NCBI GenBank assembly: GCA_937967615.1
Contig: CALCMJ010000025.1
Coordinates: 1 to 63,050 of the forward strand
Source: an uncultured Saprospiraceae bacterium
GTDB taxonomy: Bacteria; Bacteroidota; Bacteroidia; Chitinophagales; Saprospiraceae
DNA length: 63,050 bases
Reading direction: 5' to 3'
The position numbers and the translations under genes were made by a program. Position 1 is the first letter of the stretch. Every line of letters starts with the position of its first letter. Below the pieces are notes generated by a model. That model was not told where the DNA came from. It did no database searches and saw nothing but the letters and a program-made list of their open reading frames with translations. Below are positions 27,201 through 36,202 of this stretch, piece after piece.

Positions 27201-30200
27201 TGCACTTATTGCACTTAATTCAAGTGCAACATTACACAATACGTTTAAACAATCAGGACTTGAAAACGTCAATGCATTTGAACAATTGGAGTCTCCCAGA
27301 TCTGCTATTACTAAATTATGTTCCATATTATCTCCCAGTATTGAAACAGACGTGCTTATGCTTCCTGATGGATTGTATGCAATTGGGCTTTCGTCCACTT
27401 CCACCCCATCAACTGAAACGATAAAACCAGTACCGCTATCTCCTTCGTAAGTAAAACTTAAAGTCCCATTGGCATTATCACCGCTGCAAGCAGCTTGCAC
27501 ATTGATATTCCCCGCCATTCCTATTCCGCCTGATGCACCATGTGGAATACAATAATATGGATGATCTCCTAGAGAATTTAATACTAGCTGATATGTAGCC
27601 CCTTGTGAGAGTAATCCACTATCAAATGTATTTGTCCCTGAAGTTGCATCAGAAGTTGCTGTGTGAGGAATCACCCCTACCCAATCAAACACAATCGTAT
27701 CTCCAATATTTATTACTAAATCACTTGGAATAAAGTCAAAGTCATCAACTTGTATAACGTGTGTTGCGTTTTCTAAAAAACTCAAACTAATATTATCGAT
27801 AGCGCAGCTTGCAAAACAATTCGTCGTGGTGATATTAGTGCTGGCACTGCAATTTAAATTCGTTTCATCCTCAACTGTGATCGAATGTGCCATTCCATCA
27901 CCATCAATCTGTATTGTAAGGTTTGTCGTACTCCCTGTATAAGAAAATGATCCTTGATTAACATCATCTACAAATACCAAAAACTGTGTTCCCTGATCAC
28001 TTGCTGTAACAGTCAAATCTACTGGCACCTGATCATTCGTATCGCATCCACCATTGATTGAAGCTTCTACATCAATCATGCAAATAGGATTCCCTCCTCC
28101 GTTGCAATCTGCTGTTGTTATAGTTGTTGTCGCGCTGCAAGAGTTATCATCAATATCTCTAACCAAAATATTGTGAACCATATTATCCCCTAGCACATTC
28201 ACGTAAACATTTTGAGTTGATCCCCCAGAATAAAAGAATGTACCAGCAACAAGTCCATCCACAAGTACTTCAAAACCACTTGCGCCATTGCTGCTCACAT
28301 CAAATGAAATAGCGACCAGCACTTCTCCATCATCATTACATGGTGGAAGTACAAAAACACTTCCTGCCATACCTACACCTCCTGGGTTACCATGAGGTAT
28401 GCAATAATAAGGATGTTCTCCCTCTGACAATACTGGACTTATAAAGCTGTCTCCATTATTTAATAAGCCACTTTCCCAACTATCTGGCCCACTCGAAGCA
28501 TCTGATGTTGAAGTATGTGCAATATCACCTGTCCATATCCATTCTACTTGATCGCCTGTTGTTATGTTTAAAATTGATGGATTAAATATGTAGTCCTCTA
28601 CATTTACAGTATGAACTGTTCCTGTGCCTCCCCCACCAGTTGGGCTTGCTATAAGATTTGAAATACTGCAAGGTAAAATACAGTTAGGTGTATTAATCGT
28701 TGTAATAGCGGAACATGCTCCATCTATGTTATCTGTAACTACTATAGTATGATCTTGACCATCACCATCCACATCAATAGTCACATTTGTTGTACTTCCT
28801 GTATATGAAAATGTCCCTTGATTTGCTCCATCTACCATAACCGAAAAATTTGTTCCTTGATCACTTGCTGTGATTGTTAGGTCTACTGGGACTTGGTCAT
28901 TTGCATCACATCCTCCTCCTACAGAAGCAGTAAGGTCAATCATGCATTCTGGGTTGCCACCACCATTACAATCTGCAGTTGTAATATTCGTAGTAGCATT
29001 ACACGTAGGATCGTCTATATCTCTTACTAGTATTGTGTGTGGCATACCATCGCCGAGCACATTCACTGTAGCATTTTGTGCTGATCCTCCTATGTAGGAG
29101 AATGTACCAGATACTACACCATCTACTAGAACCTCATAGCCATTAGCGCCATTACTCGTCACATCAAATGTCAGATTTATAATGACTTCTCCGTCAGCAT
29201 TACATGGAGGTAACACAAAGATTGTCCCTGCCATTCCCTCGCCTCCAGGATTTCCATGGGGTACACAATAATATAAATGCTCTCCTTCTGTCAAGACTGG
29301 ACTAAGATAGTTTGCACCATTATCCAATAAGCCACTATCCCAACTATCAGGACCGCTGCTCACATCTGACGTTGACGTATGGGCAACTTCTCCTGTCCAT
29401 ATCCATTCCACTTGATCTCCCACAGTAACATTTACAATGGATGGGTTAAATATAAAGTCTTCTACGTTCACGGTATGTGTAGTCCCTGTACCGCTGCCTG
29501 CTAAAGGGGTCGCTACGAGATTAGAAATACTACATGGCAATGCACAGTTTGGTGTATTTACGATTGTGGAAGATGTGCATGCTCCATCTACATTATCAGT
29601 AATCACAATAGTGTGATCTTGACCATCACCATCCACATTGATTGTAATATTTGTTGTACTTCCAGTATATGCAAAAAAGCCTTGCATGGCACCATCCACC
29701 ATTACAGAAAATTGACTTCCTTGATCGCTCGCGTTAATTGTAAGATCTACAGGAACTTGACTATTTGCATCACAAGCTCCAGAAATCGTGGCTGTGACAT
29801 CAATCATGCAGGTAGGATTCCCTCCCCCATTACAGTCTGGAGTTGTTATATTAGTTGTTGCGCTACAAGTAACATCATCTAAATCACGTACTAATATAGT
29901 GTGGGCCATATTATCACCTAGCACATTCACACTTGCACTTTGCGCTGATCCAGCAACATAGGAGAATGTGCCAGCGACAATACCATCTACTAAGACTTCA
30001 TATCCGCTTGTACCATTACTTGTAACATCAAAAGTTACGGTGACCATGACTTCACCATTCGCATTACAAGGCGGCAATACAAAGATTGACCCTGCCATCC
30101 CCTCACCTCCTGGATTTCCATGGGGAACACAATAATATAAATGCTCTCCTTCTGACAAGACTGGACTAAGATAGCTTGCACCATTATCCAATAAGCCACT

Positions 30201-31832
30201 GTCCCAACTGTCAGAACCACTTGTTACATCAGACGTAGATGTATGTGCCACGTTTCCAGTCCATATCCATTCCACTTGATCTCCTACCGTGATATTTACT
30301 ACAGAAGGATTAAAAATAAAGTCCTGTACATTGACTGTATGCGTAATGCCATTGCCCCCTGCTCCTCCTGCGGTTGCGACTAAATTTATTATACTACAAG
30401 GAAGATTGCAATTAGGAGTTGTTATTTGATTAATCGCTGAACATGCACTATCTGTATCATCCACTACGCTTATTGTGTGGTTCATACCATCCCCAGGCAG
30501 GGTCAGTGTGACGTTCGTGTTCGGTCCGCTATAGGTATAAAATGTGGAAGCTCCTCCGTCTATACTTAGATTAAATCCTGATCCGCCATTTGCGACAGAC
30601 ACATTAGCAATTACAGTAACGTTTTGATTTGCATCACATCCAGAAGGTGCTCCCAAACTAACGGAAATAGTGCAAACAGGGTCTCCCCCACCTTGCCCGC
30701 AGTCTGGAGCATTGTAATCTGTAGTAAGAGTACAGCTTGGATCTGCTACATCTTCTATAAGCAAAGGATGGGATAAACCATCTCCCACAATACTAATTGT
30801 TATAGTTTGTGTTCCTATCCCATTGTATGAAAAAGGACTTCCAGTAACTAAAACGGCATCATAATAGACATTATATCCTGCGCCATTTGCAATACTTGTG
30901 CTAAATGATATTTCTAAATCAAGTGAATTTCCTGTAGGGCAATTTGCCAAAATCTCTCCACTCATCCCACTCCCTCCTGGACCACCATGGGGAATACAAT
31001 AATATGGATGTACACCAGGGTTATCTATTGCAACATCAAAAGTAGAACCTACACTTATCACCCCGCTGTTCCATGCATCCACTCCAGTCGTTGCATCTGA
31101 AGTTGTACTGTGTCCATCACCTATCCAATTAAAATGGACTATATCTCCCAAGACCATGCCAGTGGAAACAGGGCTGAAAAAATCATCCCCTACGTTTACA
31201 GTATGTGTTGAACCTATTGGGTATCCAAATTGCAAACTAGATAAAAAGCAATCCGAGCTACAATCCGGAACTGAAAACTCTATTGTTTTTCCGCATGTTG
31301 CAATATCTGTACTTTGGCATTGAATCACATGATCTAATCCATTTCCAGGCACACTTACTGTAAGACTTACAGGGTTTGTGTCTGATATATTAAATGGGCT
31401 TCCAGGAACAGATTGGCCATCCAAAATGACATCAACCTCATCAGCAGAATCCCAAGGATCAGTAATAGTGATACCAACGGGTATATTCCCATTTGCATCA
31501 CAATCACCTATAGTATAAGTTACATTTAAAACACATGTTTCTATCTCTATTTCAATTGTGGAAGTGCAGCCATTTTGAGTAGTGATTGTTAAGACTACAT
31601 CATATTTATCTGGATCACTAAATGTATACGTTGGGTTCTGTAGATTTGAAGTGTTCCCATTATCATCAAAATCCCAAAACCAACTTATTATAGGATCTCC
31701 TGGCAGGGTTGTGCTTTCGTCCATAAACTGAATGGTAATATCTGTATCATCCCACGAGAAAAAAGCGTTGCACTGTCCCAGCAGGTTACATAAGCTAAAA
31801 AGCAGTATAGCGAGAGATAGGAAGTATTTCAT
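24258..31832 (-). CDS. Giant T9SS-secreted protein with eight cupredoxin-like and four PKD domains
   Basis: The 2524-residue product has a signal peptide (to about LLGQC) and one PKD domain (residues ~22-100). Eight plastocyanin-like domains follow, near 205-295, 485-583, 775-871, 1063-1160, 1345-1442, 1635-1726, 1825-1915 and 2015-2105, with Ig-like modules between. Three PKD domains and a T9SS type A C-terminal domain (LYPNPSKNG, GVYYLSIKG) complete it. Each cupredoxin has a first His (AHTSTSD or PHTATSD type), then YYCIPHGGPGGIGM or a variant. That gives Cys-X2-His-X7-Met, a loop three residues longer than plastocyanin's X4. Domain 7 has Gln for Met (GGIGQSG). The PHG motifs are 289, 288, 288, 284, 282, 190 and 189 codons apart. 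It should be secreted and bind up to eight coppers; electron transfer or copper storage is inference. Confidence 0.88.
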   Translation of the reverse strand: MKYFLSLAILLFSLCNLLGQCNAFFSWDDTDITIQFMDESTTLPGDPIISWFWDFDDNGNTSNLQNPTYTFSDPDKYDVVLTITTQNGCTSTIEIEIETCVLNVTYTIGDCDANGNIPVGITITDPWDSADEVDVILDGQSVPGSPFNISDTNPVSLTVSVPGNGLDHVIQCQSTDIATCGKTIEFSVPDCSSDCFLSSLQFGYPIGSTHTVNVGDDFFSPVSTGMVLGDIVHFNWIGDGHSTTSDATTGVDAWNSGVISVGSTFDVAIDNPGVHPYYCIPHGGPGGSGMSGEILANCPTGNSLDLEISFSTSIANGAGYNVYYDAVLVTGSPFSYNGIGTQTITISIVGDGLSHPLLIEDVADPSCTLTTDYNAPDCGQGGGDPVCTISVSLGAPSGCDANQNVTVIANVSVANGGSGFNLSIDGGASTFYTYSGPNTNVTLTLPGDGMNHTISVVDDTDSACSAINQITTPNCNLPCSIINLVATAGGAGGNGITHTVNVQDFIFNPSVVNITVGDQVEWIWTGNVAHTSTSDVTSGSDSWDSGLLDNGASYLSPVLSEGEHLYYCVPHGNPGGEGMAGSIFVLPPCNANGEVMVTVTFDVTSNGTSGYEVLVDGIVAGTFSYVAGSAQSASVNVLGDNMAHTILVRDLDDVTCSATTNITTPDCNGGGNPTCMIDVTATISGACDANSQVPVDLTINASDQGSQFSVMVDGAMQGFFAYTGSTTNITINVDGDGQDHTIVITDNVDGACTSSTIVNTPNCALPCSISNLVATPLAGSGTGTTHTVNVEDFIFNPSIVNVTVGDQVEWIWTGEVAHTSTSDVSSGPDSWDSGLLDNGANYLSPVLTEGEHLYYCVPHGNPGGEGMAGTIFVLPPCNADGEVIINLTFDVTSNGANGYEVLVDGVVSGTFSYIGGSAQNATVNVLGDGMPHTILVRDIDDPTCNATTNITTADCNGGGNPECMIDLTASVGGGCDANDQVPVDLTITASDQGTNFSVMVDGANQGTFSYTGSTTNVTIDVDGDGQDHTIVVTDNIDGACSAITTINTPNCILPCSISNLIASPTGGGGTGTVHTVNVEDYIFNPSILNITTGDQVEWIWTGDIAHTSTSDASSGPDSWESGLLNNGDSFISPVLSEGEHPYYCIPHGNPGGVGMAGSVFVLPPCNDDGEVLVAISFDVSSNGASGFEVLVDGLVAGTFFYSGGSTQNVYVNVLGDNMVHNILVRDIDDNSCSATTTITTADCNGGGNPICMIDVEASINGGCDTNDQVPVDLTVTASDQGTQFLVFVDDVNQGSFSYTGSTTNLTIQIDGDGMAHSITVEDETNLNCSASTNITTTNCFASCAIDNISLSFLENATHVIQVDDFDFIPSDLVINIGDTIVFDWVGVIPHTATSDATSGTNTFDSGLLSQGATYQLVLNSLGDHPYYCIPHGASGGIGMAGNINVQAACSGDNANGTLSFTYEGDSGTGFIVSVDGVEVDESPIAYNPSGSISTSVSILGDNMEHNLVIADLGDSNCSNALTFSSPDCLNVLCNVALELSAISACDNANVVVALEVNSSIEDAGINFYKNGILLNDSLLMTDSQGNIYYESITVGNGMSAEFSVEFPQYPECNDTLLVDLPDCNLPCLLTDFEAGYTAKHTVEVRDFDFFPSDINVLIGDTVLFVWTGEVLHTSTSDATSGQDSWESGLLGLGDSFEIIINSEGEHPYYCIPHGGPGGIGMAGNITAVDTCNMEEWNTHYSFSVTAGSPLGYNLFLDGELLNSSPIAYTDPAGYNQSIVSVPGDGELHFLTIQDVETDFCAFTSSFVTGQCGADCTIENLEASVGSSVIHEIEVRDFDFLPSEVIVRAGETIRFIWIGEIPHTTTSDAVNGMDIWDSGLLMQGDTFDIVLNTIGNHPFYCIPHGGPGGIGQSGVIQVLPQCQEGEEEIRVTFEADGGSDDGYKLFVDGILIGTGLNTYQDSDGENTISFLHPADGIQHIVTVQDADNPICAASTFYNAQDCITDCEIDDLSYALIKDRDTVLVRDFDFFPIDITIEAGDTLFFDWTGDVPHTVTSDAIDGETVFNSGLLQQGDNYALVIDEVGEHPYYCIPHGGPGGIGMAGNIIVVEPCEDMEVLANVSFSTNKMVGTYNAFLNNELIIQGKAYSGQIQNQFNANLLADQTTIEITVIDQIDNTCFAILTEGGLNCADPCFGTVSEFEFDINFATMEVAFADISTGDISSWSWDFGDGGTSTLQNPTHTFADPIVYEVCLTIVQDDGCTNIFCDKVRFSDDACIAAFSYEQNDLEFTFFNTSDYEDLGTEILWTFGDGDISFESETVSHIYGLGVFTVCIQISSDSCEASYCEEIDLSDPCLLITPDFDIEKDGDGLTVTFTDETSGSPDKWLWGFGDGETSTEQNPIHSYEEMGIYNICLFVQETNNGCSKSFCKTINVGTTSVDEVHTFAPLTLYPNPSKNGNLIKVEGFKQGDIGSSAAIEIIDVQGKIVHSYHDLIGSTIILDFEIYPGVYYLSIKGKNKSYRALFMKI
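27800..30380 (-). repeat. Three tandem coding repeats of exactly 864 bp
   Basis: Within the giant gene, the copper motif of domains 2, 3 and 4 recurs at exactly 864-bp steps (PHG codons at about 30118, 29254 and 28390). Whole units (cupredoxin plus two Ig-like modules) are closely similar at nucleotide level over long stretches, for example the segments beginning near 30111 and 29247. Units before and after differ in length (867, 852 and 846 bp, then 570 and 567 bp) and are more diverged. This fits recent duplication in the centre of an older array. Confidence 0.85.
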
Positions 31833-32128
31833 AACTAAATAATTTACATGAAATTATAGCTTCAGTATAAATTATTTAAACAGATTGTACTGAAAGATAA
31901 AATTACACGCCTGAAACCCTTAAGCTAAACACACAATCCTAATCAAAGGAGTTAATTTAGTGAATTGTCCCTTTATTCTCATAATGTTTTATCAAAGATT
32001 CTTCCAGAGTCTTTAAGTAAAAGACTAATCTCGTTGAAGGAATCAAAAACACGATTCAGTATAGTATTATAATGATTTGAGATATTTCCATTATCTTAAT
32101 AAACTCTTTTCTAATTATATTGCAGAGC

Positions 32129-32623
32129 ATGAAAATGATTTTTACTTTACTGATTGCATTCTATGGCATGAACATATATGGTCAGTCCACCTATACTGCC
32201 TATGTATTTATGGCTGAAGAATGTCCGGTGTGCAATTACATTGGCAAGTCACTTAAAAAGGCTTCTCTCAAGTATGACGGTGAAGTTCAATTCGTAGCTG
32301 TTTTTCCTCAAAAAATGAGTAATTACAAAACAGCTAGTTTGTTCAAAAAAAAGTACGGATTAACAAAGTTTTCAATAGAACTAGATCACGAATTAAAAAT
32401 CACGAATAAATATAACGCTACTGTAACACCTGAAGTAGTTGTTGTAGACCAAAATGACAATATTCTTTATCAGGGCCGCATTAATAATTCATATGCTGCA
32501 CCCGGTCGAATGAGACATGGAAAAGTTACTGAGAATCTGGATCTCGCACTTGCATCTATTCTTGATGGAAAACCAATATCCAAACCATGGCCGCTTCCTA
32601 TTGGCTGTTATATTACTAAGTAA
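32129..32623 (+). CDS. Exported redoxin-domain protein (thioredoxin fold, CPVC)
   Basis: The 164-residue product has a signal peptide (cut near NIYGQ) and a thioredoxin-like domain with the redox motif CPVC in AEECPVCNY. VTPEVVVVDQ gives the cis-Pro, and LYQGRINNSY and a C-terminal conserved WPLPIGCYI follow. A CPxC motif fits a disulfide reductase or redoxin of the AhpC/TSA-like type. I start at the ATG at 32129; the upstream TTG at 32120 only adds three residues. It lies one base before the cytochrome/monooxygenase-like gene, a pairing common in Bacteroidota and Planctomycetes, and is divergent from the giant copper protein. It may keep the partner's Cys or copper site reduced. Confidence 0.82.
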   Translation: MKMIFTLLIAFYGMNIYGQSTYTAYVFMAEECPVCNYIGKSLKKASLKYDGEVQFVAVFPQKMSNYKTASLFKKKYGLTKFSIELDHELKITNKYNATVTPEVVVVDQNDNILYQGRINNSYAAPGRMRHGKVTENLDLALASILDGKPISKPWPLPIGCYITK

Positions 32624-32624
32624 T

Positions 32625-34112
32625 ATGTTCAGAGTTTTCATAATCATTCTATTTCATTTGCCATCGTTTCTATTTTCGCAAGAAACTTATCATCAAGACG
32701 TTGTTCCCATAATCAAAAAACATTGTTTATCATGTCATAGCGACGGAGAAATTGGTCCAATGCCATTAACAAACTATATTGAAGTATCTAGTTATGCGAA
32801 CATGATCAAATATGTCACTTCAATTAAGTTGATGCCTCCATTTAAAGCAGATCATTATAAAGTAAATTATAAAAACAAAAGGGCAATTTCTAACGCAGAA
32901 ATTTCTGTAATAAATAATTGGATTTCTAATGGGATGCAAGAAGGAATACCAGATACAATTTCGTATGACCCTAACAATAAAGAAGTGATATACGATGAAA
33001 TTATCTGCATGGAAGAATCATTTGAACATTATGGAATATATTACGACCAATACCAAGCCTTTGTTCTACCCGTATTAAATCAAGAAGATAAATATGTTTC
33101 TCATATTGAAGTAATCCCAGGTAATAAAGAGATCGTAAGATCAGCAAATCTATCCCTTGCTAAAAAAGGTAGAGCAGATAAAATGGATGAGTGGGATCCT
33201 AGGTATGGCTTTTTTGCTTACGGAAGTATTGGTTTTGAAGCAGAAATTCCAAATTGGTATAGTTGGATGCCAAATACGAAAGGAATAGAATTAAAAAACA
33301 ATGAGGTATCTCTAATTCCAAAAAACTCTGAGCTCATTCTTCATTTACATTATGGTCCCTATGGGGAAACTCAAAATGATAGTACCTGCGTGGGTATAAT
33401 TTACAGCTCAGAACAAGGGAAAATTCAAGTTCAAAATGTACCCTTCATAGCAACTGAGTTCCTAGCAGATTCATTTAATTTGGAAGCAGGATTAAAAAAA
33501 CGTTTTACATCATCATTTTACATTCCTGAGGATAGCTATATTAAATCTATTACTCCCTTAGCACATTTACTTTGCAGGAGCTGGGAAGTATTTGCTGTCC
33601 TCCCAGATCAATCTACCTTACCTCTCCTGACAATAGCTGATTGGGATTTTCACTGGAGAGAAAAATATGTTTTTAACGAATATCTCTTTTTACCAAAAGG
33701 GACTAGAATAGTTGCAACAGCCAGGTATGACAATACAAGAGAAAATCCATACAATCCTTCTGACCCTTCGTTCCTTACGAAAAAGGGTCCTCACATGTTT
33801 GATGAAAACTTTCTGTGTTATTTTGAACTCATCAACAGTGCATCCTCTCCATTTGCCTCTATTAAAAAACCTTTTACTGTAGCTACACGGAGACTAGCAG
33901 AACTAAATTTTAATTGCCAAAAAGAGGCAGAGTATAGCGTGCTGGTTCATAATATGACTTCAAATTCTTCTGTGGTAATCTCTGAAAAGAATTACGCTGC
34001 AGGGCAACACACAATTAGATCATCAGCTTTAGCCAATACTACTGGCAGATATGCAATTTCTATTTCTTCCGATGAGCAGTTACAAGATATCTGGTATTTT
34101 GTCATTAAATAG
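32625..34112 (+). CDS. Cytochrome c fused to a copper type II monooxygenase-like domain
   Basis: The 495-residue product has a signal peptide (to FLFSQ) and a haem c domain with HCLSCH and KLMPPFKAD as Met ligand. A C-terminal region follows that resembles the ascorbate-dependent copper monooxygenase fold: LHLHYGP gives an HxH copper pair, LAHLLCRSWEVFAVLP a further His, and ADWDFHW with TARYDNTRENP is typical of this bacterial branch. The start at 32625 lies one base after the redoxin stop; a longer frame exists upstream but runs through the redoxin gene and lacks a signal peptide. It may hydroxylate an unknown exported substrate. The CuH histidines of classic PHM are not obvious, so catalysis is unproven. 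Confidence 0.78.
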   Translation: MFRVFIIILFHLPSFLFSQETYHQDVVPIIKKHCLSCHSDGEIGPMPLTNYIEVSSYANMIKYVTSIKLMPPFKADHYKVNYKNKRAISNAEISVINNWISNGMQEGIPDTISYDPNNKEVIYDEIICMEESFEHYGIYYDQYQAFVLPVLNQEDKYVSHIEVIPGNKEIVRSANLSLAKKGRADKMDEWDPRYGFFAYGSIGFEAEIPNWYSWMPNTKGIELKNNEVSLIPKNSELILHLHYGPYGETQNDSTCVGIIYSSEQGKIQVQNVPFIATEFLADSFNLEAGLKKRFTSSFYIPEDSYIKSITPLAHLLCRSWEVFAVLPDQSTLPLLTIADWDFHWREKYVFNEYLFLPKGTRIVATARYDNTRENPYNPSDPSFLTKKGPHMFDENFLCYFELINSASSPFASIKKPFTVATRRLAELNFNCQKEAEYSVLVHNMTSNSSVVISEKNYAAGQHTIRSSALANTTGRYAISISSDEQLQDIWYFVIK

Positions 34113-34143
34113 AAAGATTTCAAGCCAACAAAACATTAACAGC

Positions 34144-34177
34144 TTGTTTACACTACTTCATTCTATAAGTAAGTTTA
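34144..34177 (+). promoter_or_regulatory. Probable Bacteroidota promoter for the DUF4349 gene
   Basis: TTG at 34144-34146 and TAAGTTTA at 34170-34177 (seven of eight bases of TAnnTTTG) are separated by 23 bp, at the upper end of the accepted spacing. The start codon is 23 bp further on. Confidence 0.38.
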
Positions 34178-34200
34178 TACCTTTATAAAAAGACTTTGCA

Positions 34201-35061
34201 ATGAAAAACCTCTACTTAATATTCTTCCTGGTTTGTTTTCTTGCTTGTAAATCAGATGGTCCTATGGGATCTAATAATTCAATTGCAACAATGGGTCACC
34301 CAGAAATGGACATGGCTATTGAAGAATCTGAGTTCCAAGGTGAAGATCAAAATTTGAAACAGGGACAGAGTCCATCACCGGAATCTGTGGAAAGAAAATT
34401 AATAAAACATGCAGAGCTACGTTTTCAGGTGAATGCTCTTGAGGAATCCACTAAACGCATTCAAGAAATTGCACAAACGTATGCGGGTTTTGTCTCTAAT
34501 ATGAATCAAAGCAATTCAAACTATTCTTTCGATAATCGCATGCAAGTAAAGATTCCTTCTGATAAGTTTGACAGCTTTTTAACTGCGATAGAATCTGAGT
34601 CCATTTATACAGACTACAAGAATATAAACTCAAATGATGTCACAGAGGAATTTACTGACATAAATATCCGTCTGAAAACAAAAAAAGATGTCAGAGATAG
34701 ATACATAGATATTTTAAGAACAAAAGCAAAAACCGTAAAGGACATTCTAGATGCAGAGGATAAAATCCGACGCATTCAAGAAGAAATAGAATCCATGGAA
34801 GGGCGTCTAAAATATTTAAATGATAGGGTTGCTTATAGTAATATCGTGATTAACATTTATCAGCGTGTGGAAGGAAAAGTACGCAAAGATATTTATTCGA
34901 AATCATTTTTTACTAAGCTTAAGGAAAGCTTTGTGAGTGGAGGTGAATTGTTTGTTAACCTTGTTTTGTTTTTAATAAATTTATGGCCACTCCTTTTAAT
35001 TCTAATTTCGCTATTGTTTTTTAGAGACAAAATTGCGAGACTGTTTAGAAGAAAAAAATAG
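34201..35061 (+). CDS. DUF4349 lipoprotein with C-terminal membrane segment
   Basis: The 286-residue product has a lipobox FLACK (Cys16). The family domain comprises KLIKHAELRFQV, a central sheet with QVKIPSDKFDSFLTAIE, and a coiled coil (KTKKDVRDRYIDILRTKAK; LDAEDKIRRIQEEIESM). It ends with a transmembrane helix (LFVNLVLFLINLWPLLLILI) and a basic tail. This is the DUF4349 layout. The coiled coil next to the membrane suggests an envelope sensor or scaffold, but the family has no settled function. It is followed by a convergent gene only 4 bp away and appears monocistronic. Confidence 0.85.
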   Translation: MKNLYLIFFLVCFLACKSDGPMGSNNSIATMGHPEMDMAIEESEFQGEDQNLKQGQSPSPESVERKLIKHAELRFQVNALEESTKRIQEIAQTYAGFVSNMNQSNSNYSFDNRMQVKIPSDKFDSFLTAIESESIYTDYKNINSNDVTEEFTDINIRLKTKKDVRDRYIDILRTKAKTVKDILDAEDKIRRIQEEIESMEGRLKYLNDRVAYSNIVINIYQRVEGKVRKDIYSKSFFTKLKESFVSGGELFVNLVLFLINLWPLLLILISLLFFRDKIARLFRRKK

Positions 35062-35065
35062 GAAG

Positions 35066-36202
35066 CTATTTGAGTTCAATGTTCTGAGAAGAGATAGTCA
35101 TATTCTTTTTCTCCCAATAGCCTTCTTTGTGAAATTTAAATTGGCTAGGAGAATATTGGCCCACAATATCTACGTTAGCTTTTTCTGGAACAGCTAGGTT
35201 TAATAAAAAGTATGTAGCATTTACAAATAGTCTTCTTAATTCTTCATCAAGCATATCCGTTGATGATCCTACAGTTGAACAAATTGTTTTTCCCATTTGC
35301 CCAGCTTCTATTTGATAAGGCTTAAGCCAAACGATGGGCATCATTGGATCATTTTTATCAATGCCTGTTTTGTCATCTCTTACTGGAAGAGAATGGTCAC
35401 TTTCCCGCATCCCAAATCTAAGATCACTCTCATCAAACGCAGCTTCTCTATCTACTACCTGACCTAATAAAATATATTCTACATCAGCTGACATAGGAAG
35501 AGGAACTCCGTACACATCTGTGGGACCCCATAGAGCTCCATCATTTATCCCCTGAAGGATTGCATGCGCGTCTTTCTGTTCAGGAAAAATACCACGTTGG
35601 CTTTGGTGCGCGTGCTGCCCATGATGGCTATGCCAATTTACGCCTAAAACTTTTTTTCCAAAACCTCCTTCCCATGCCTTGAGATGACCATCATAGTAAT
35701 TCCCCCAATGTGCGTATTTACTTGTAGAGTCTTTCACATGGAAGGCATGTGTAGCTGTACGTATTGCAAGAATAGGTTTGCCCTTTTTTAGAAATGATTC
35801 TATATGTTCCATTTGAGCATCTGGAAGATCTCTAAATCTTGTAAACAATATCATAAGGTCAGCATCCTTTAATTCTTCTAGTCCTGGAATATTCTTGGTA
35901 TATGCAGGATGAATTATCCCCGGTCTTTCAGGATCTTGAGAAAATAAAACCGTACAATCAAATCCGTGATGTTGTGCTAAAATTTTTCCTAACTGTGGTA
36001 AAGCTTCTTCAGATCTATATTCTTCATCCCCAGTGACAAGTACAATTTTTTTCTTCTTCTTAAGATCGGCTATACCCATATACTCTACCCAAAGACTTGT
36101 AACCTCATCTTCAAGTGTTACAACTTTTGATCCTTGCTTGCAACTCAGAAGTTGCGCAAACAATATTGCAAGAAGGCATATGCGGAAAACTGGATTACTC
36201 AT
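35066..36202 (-). CDS. ThuA-domain lipoprotein
   Basis: The 378-residue product has a lipobox LLSCK (Cys21) and a class I glutamine-amidotransferase-like ThuA fold. Family marks are KIVLVTGDEEYRSEEALP, DLMILFTRFRDLP, KPILAIRTATHAFHV and NWHSHHGQHAHQS. ThuA proteins are linked to trehalose/sugar utilisation and in Planctomycetes and Bacteroidota travel with PVC-type haem dehydrogenases. Here the ATG overlaps the stop of the upstream PVC-type gene by 8 bp, so they are translationally coupled. The sugar or glycan acted on is unknown. Confidence 0.87.
   Translation of the reverse strand: MSNPVFRICLLAILFAQLLSCKQGSKVVTLEDEVTSLWVEYMGIADLKKKKKIVLVTGDEEYRSEEALPQLGKILAQHHGFDCTVLFSQDPERPGIIHPAYTKNIPGLEELKDADLMILFTRFRDLPDAQMEHIESFLKKGKPILAIRTATHAFHVKDSTSKYAHWGNYYDGHLKAWEGGFGKKVLGVNWHSHHGQHAHQSQRGIFPEQKDAHAILQGINDGALWGPTDVYGVPLPMSADVEYILLGQVVDREAAFDESDLRFGMRESDHSLPVRDDKTGIDKNDPMMPIVWLKPYQIEAGQMGKTICSTVGSSTDMLDEELRRLFVNATYFLLNLAVPEKANVDIVGQYSPSQFKFHKEGYWEKKNMTISSQNIELK

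Noticed and set aside
27800..30380. Tandem repeats as a CRISPR array
   Set aside because: Units are 864 bp, in frame and coding; no short direct repeats with unique spacers and no cas genes.
32517..32624. Upstream extension of the cytochrome/monooxygenase frame
   Set aside because: It lies inside the redoxin gene in another frame; the ATG at 32625 gives a clean signal peptide one base after the redoxin stop.
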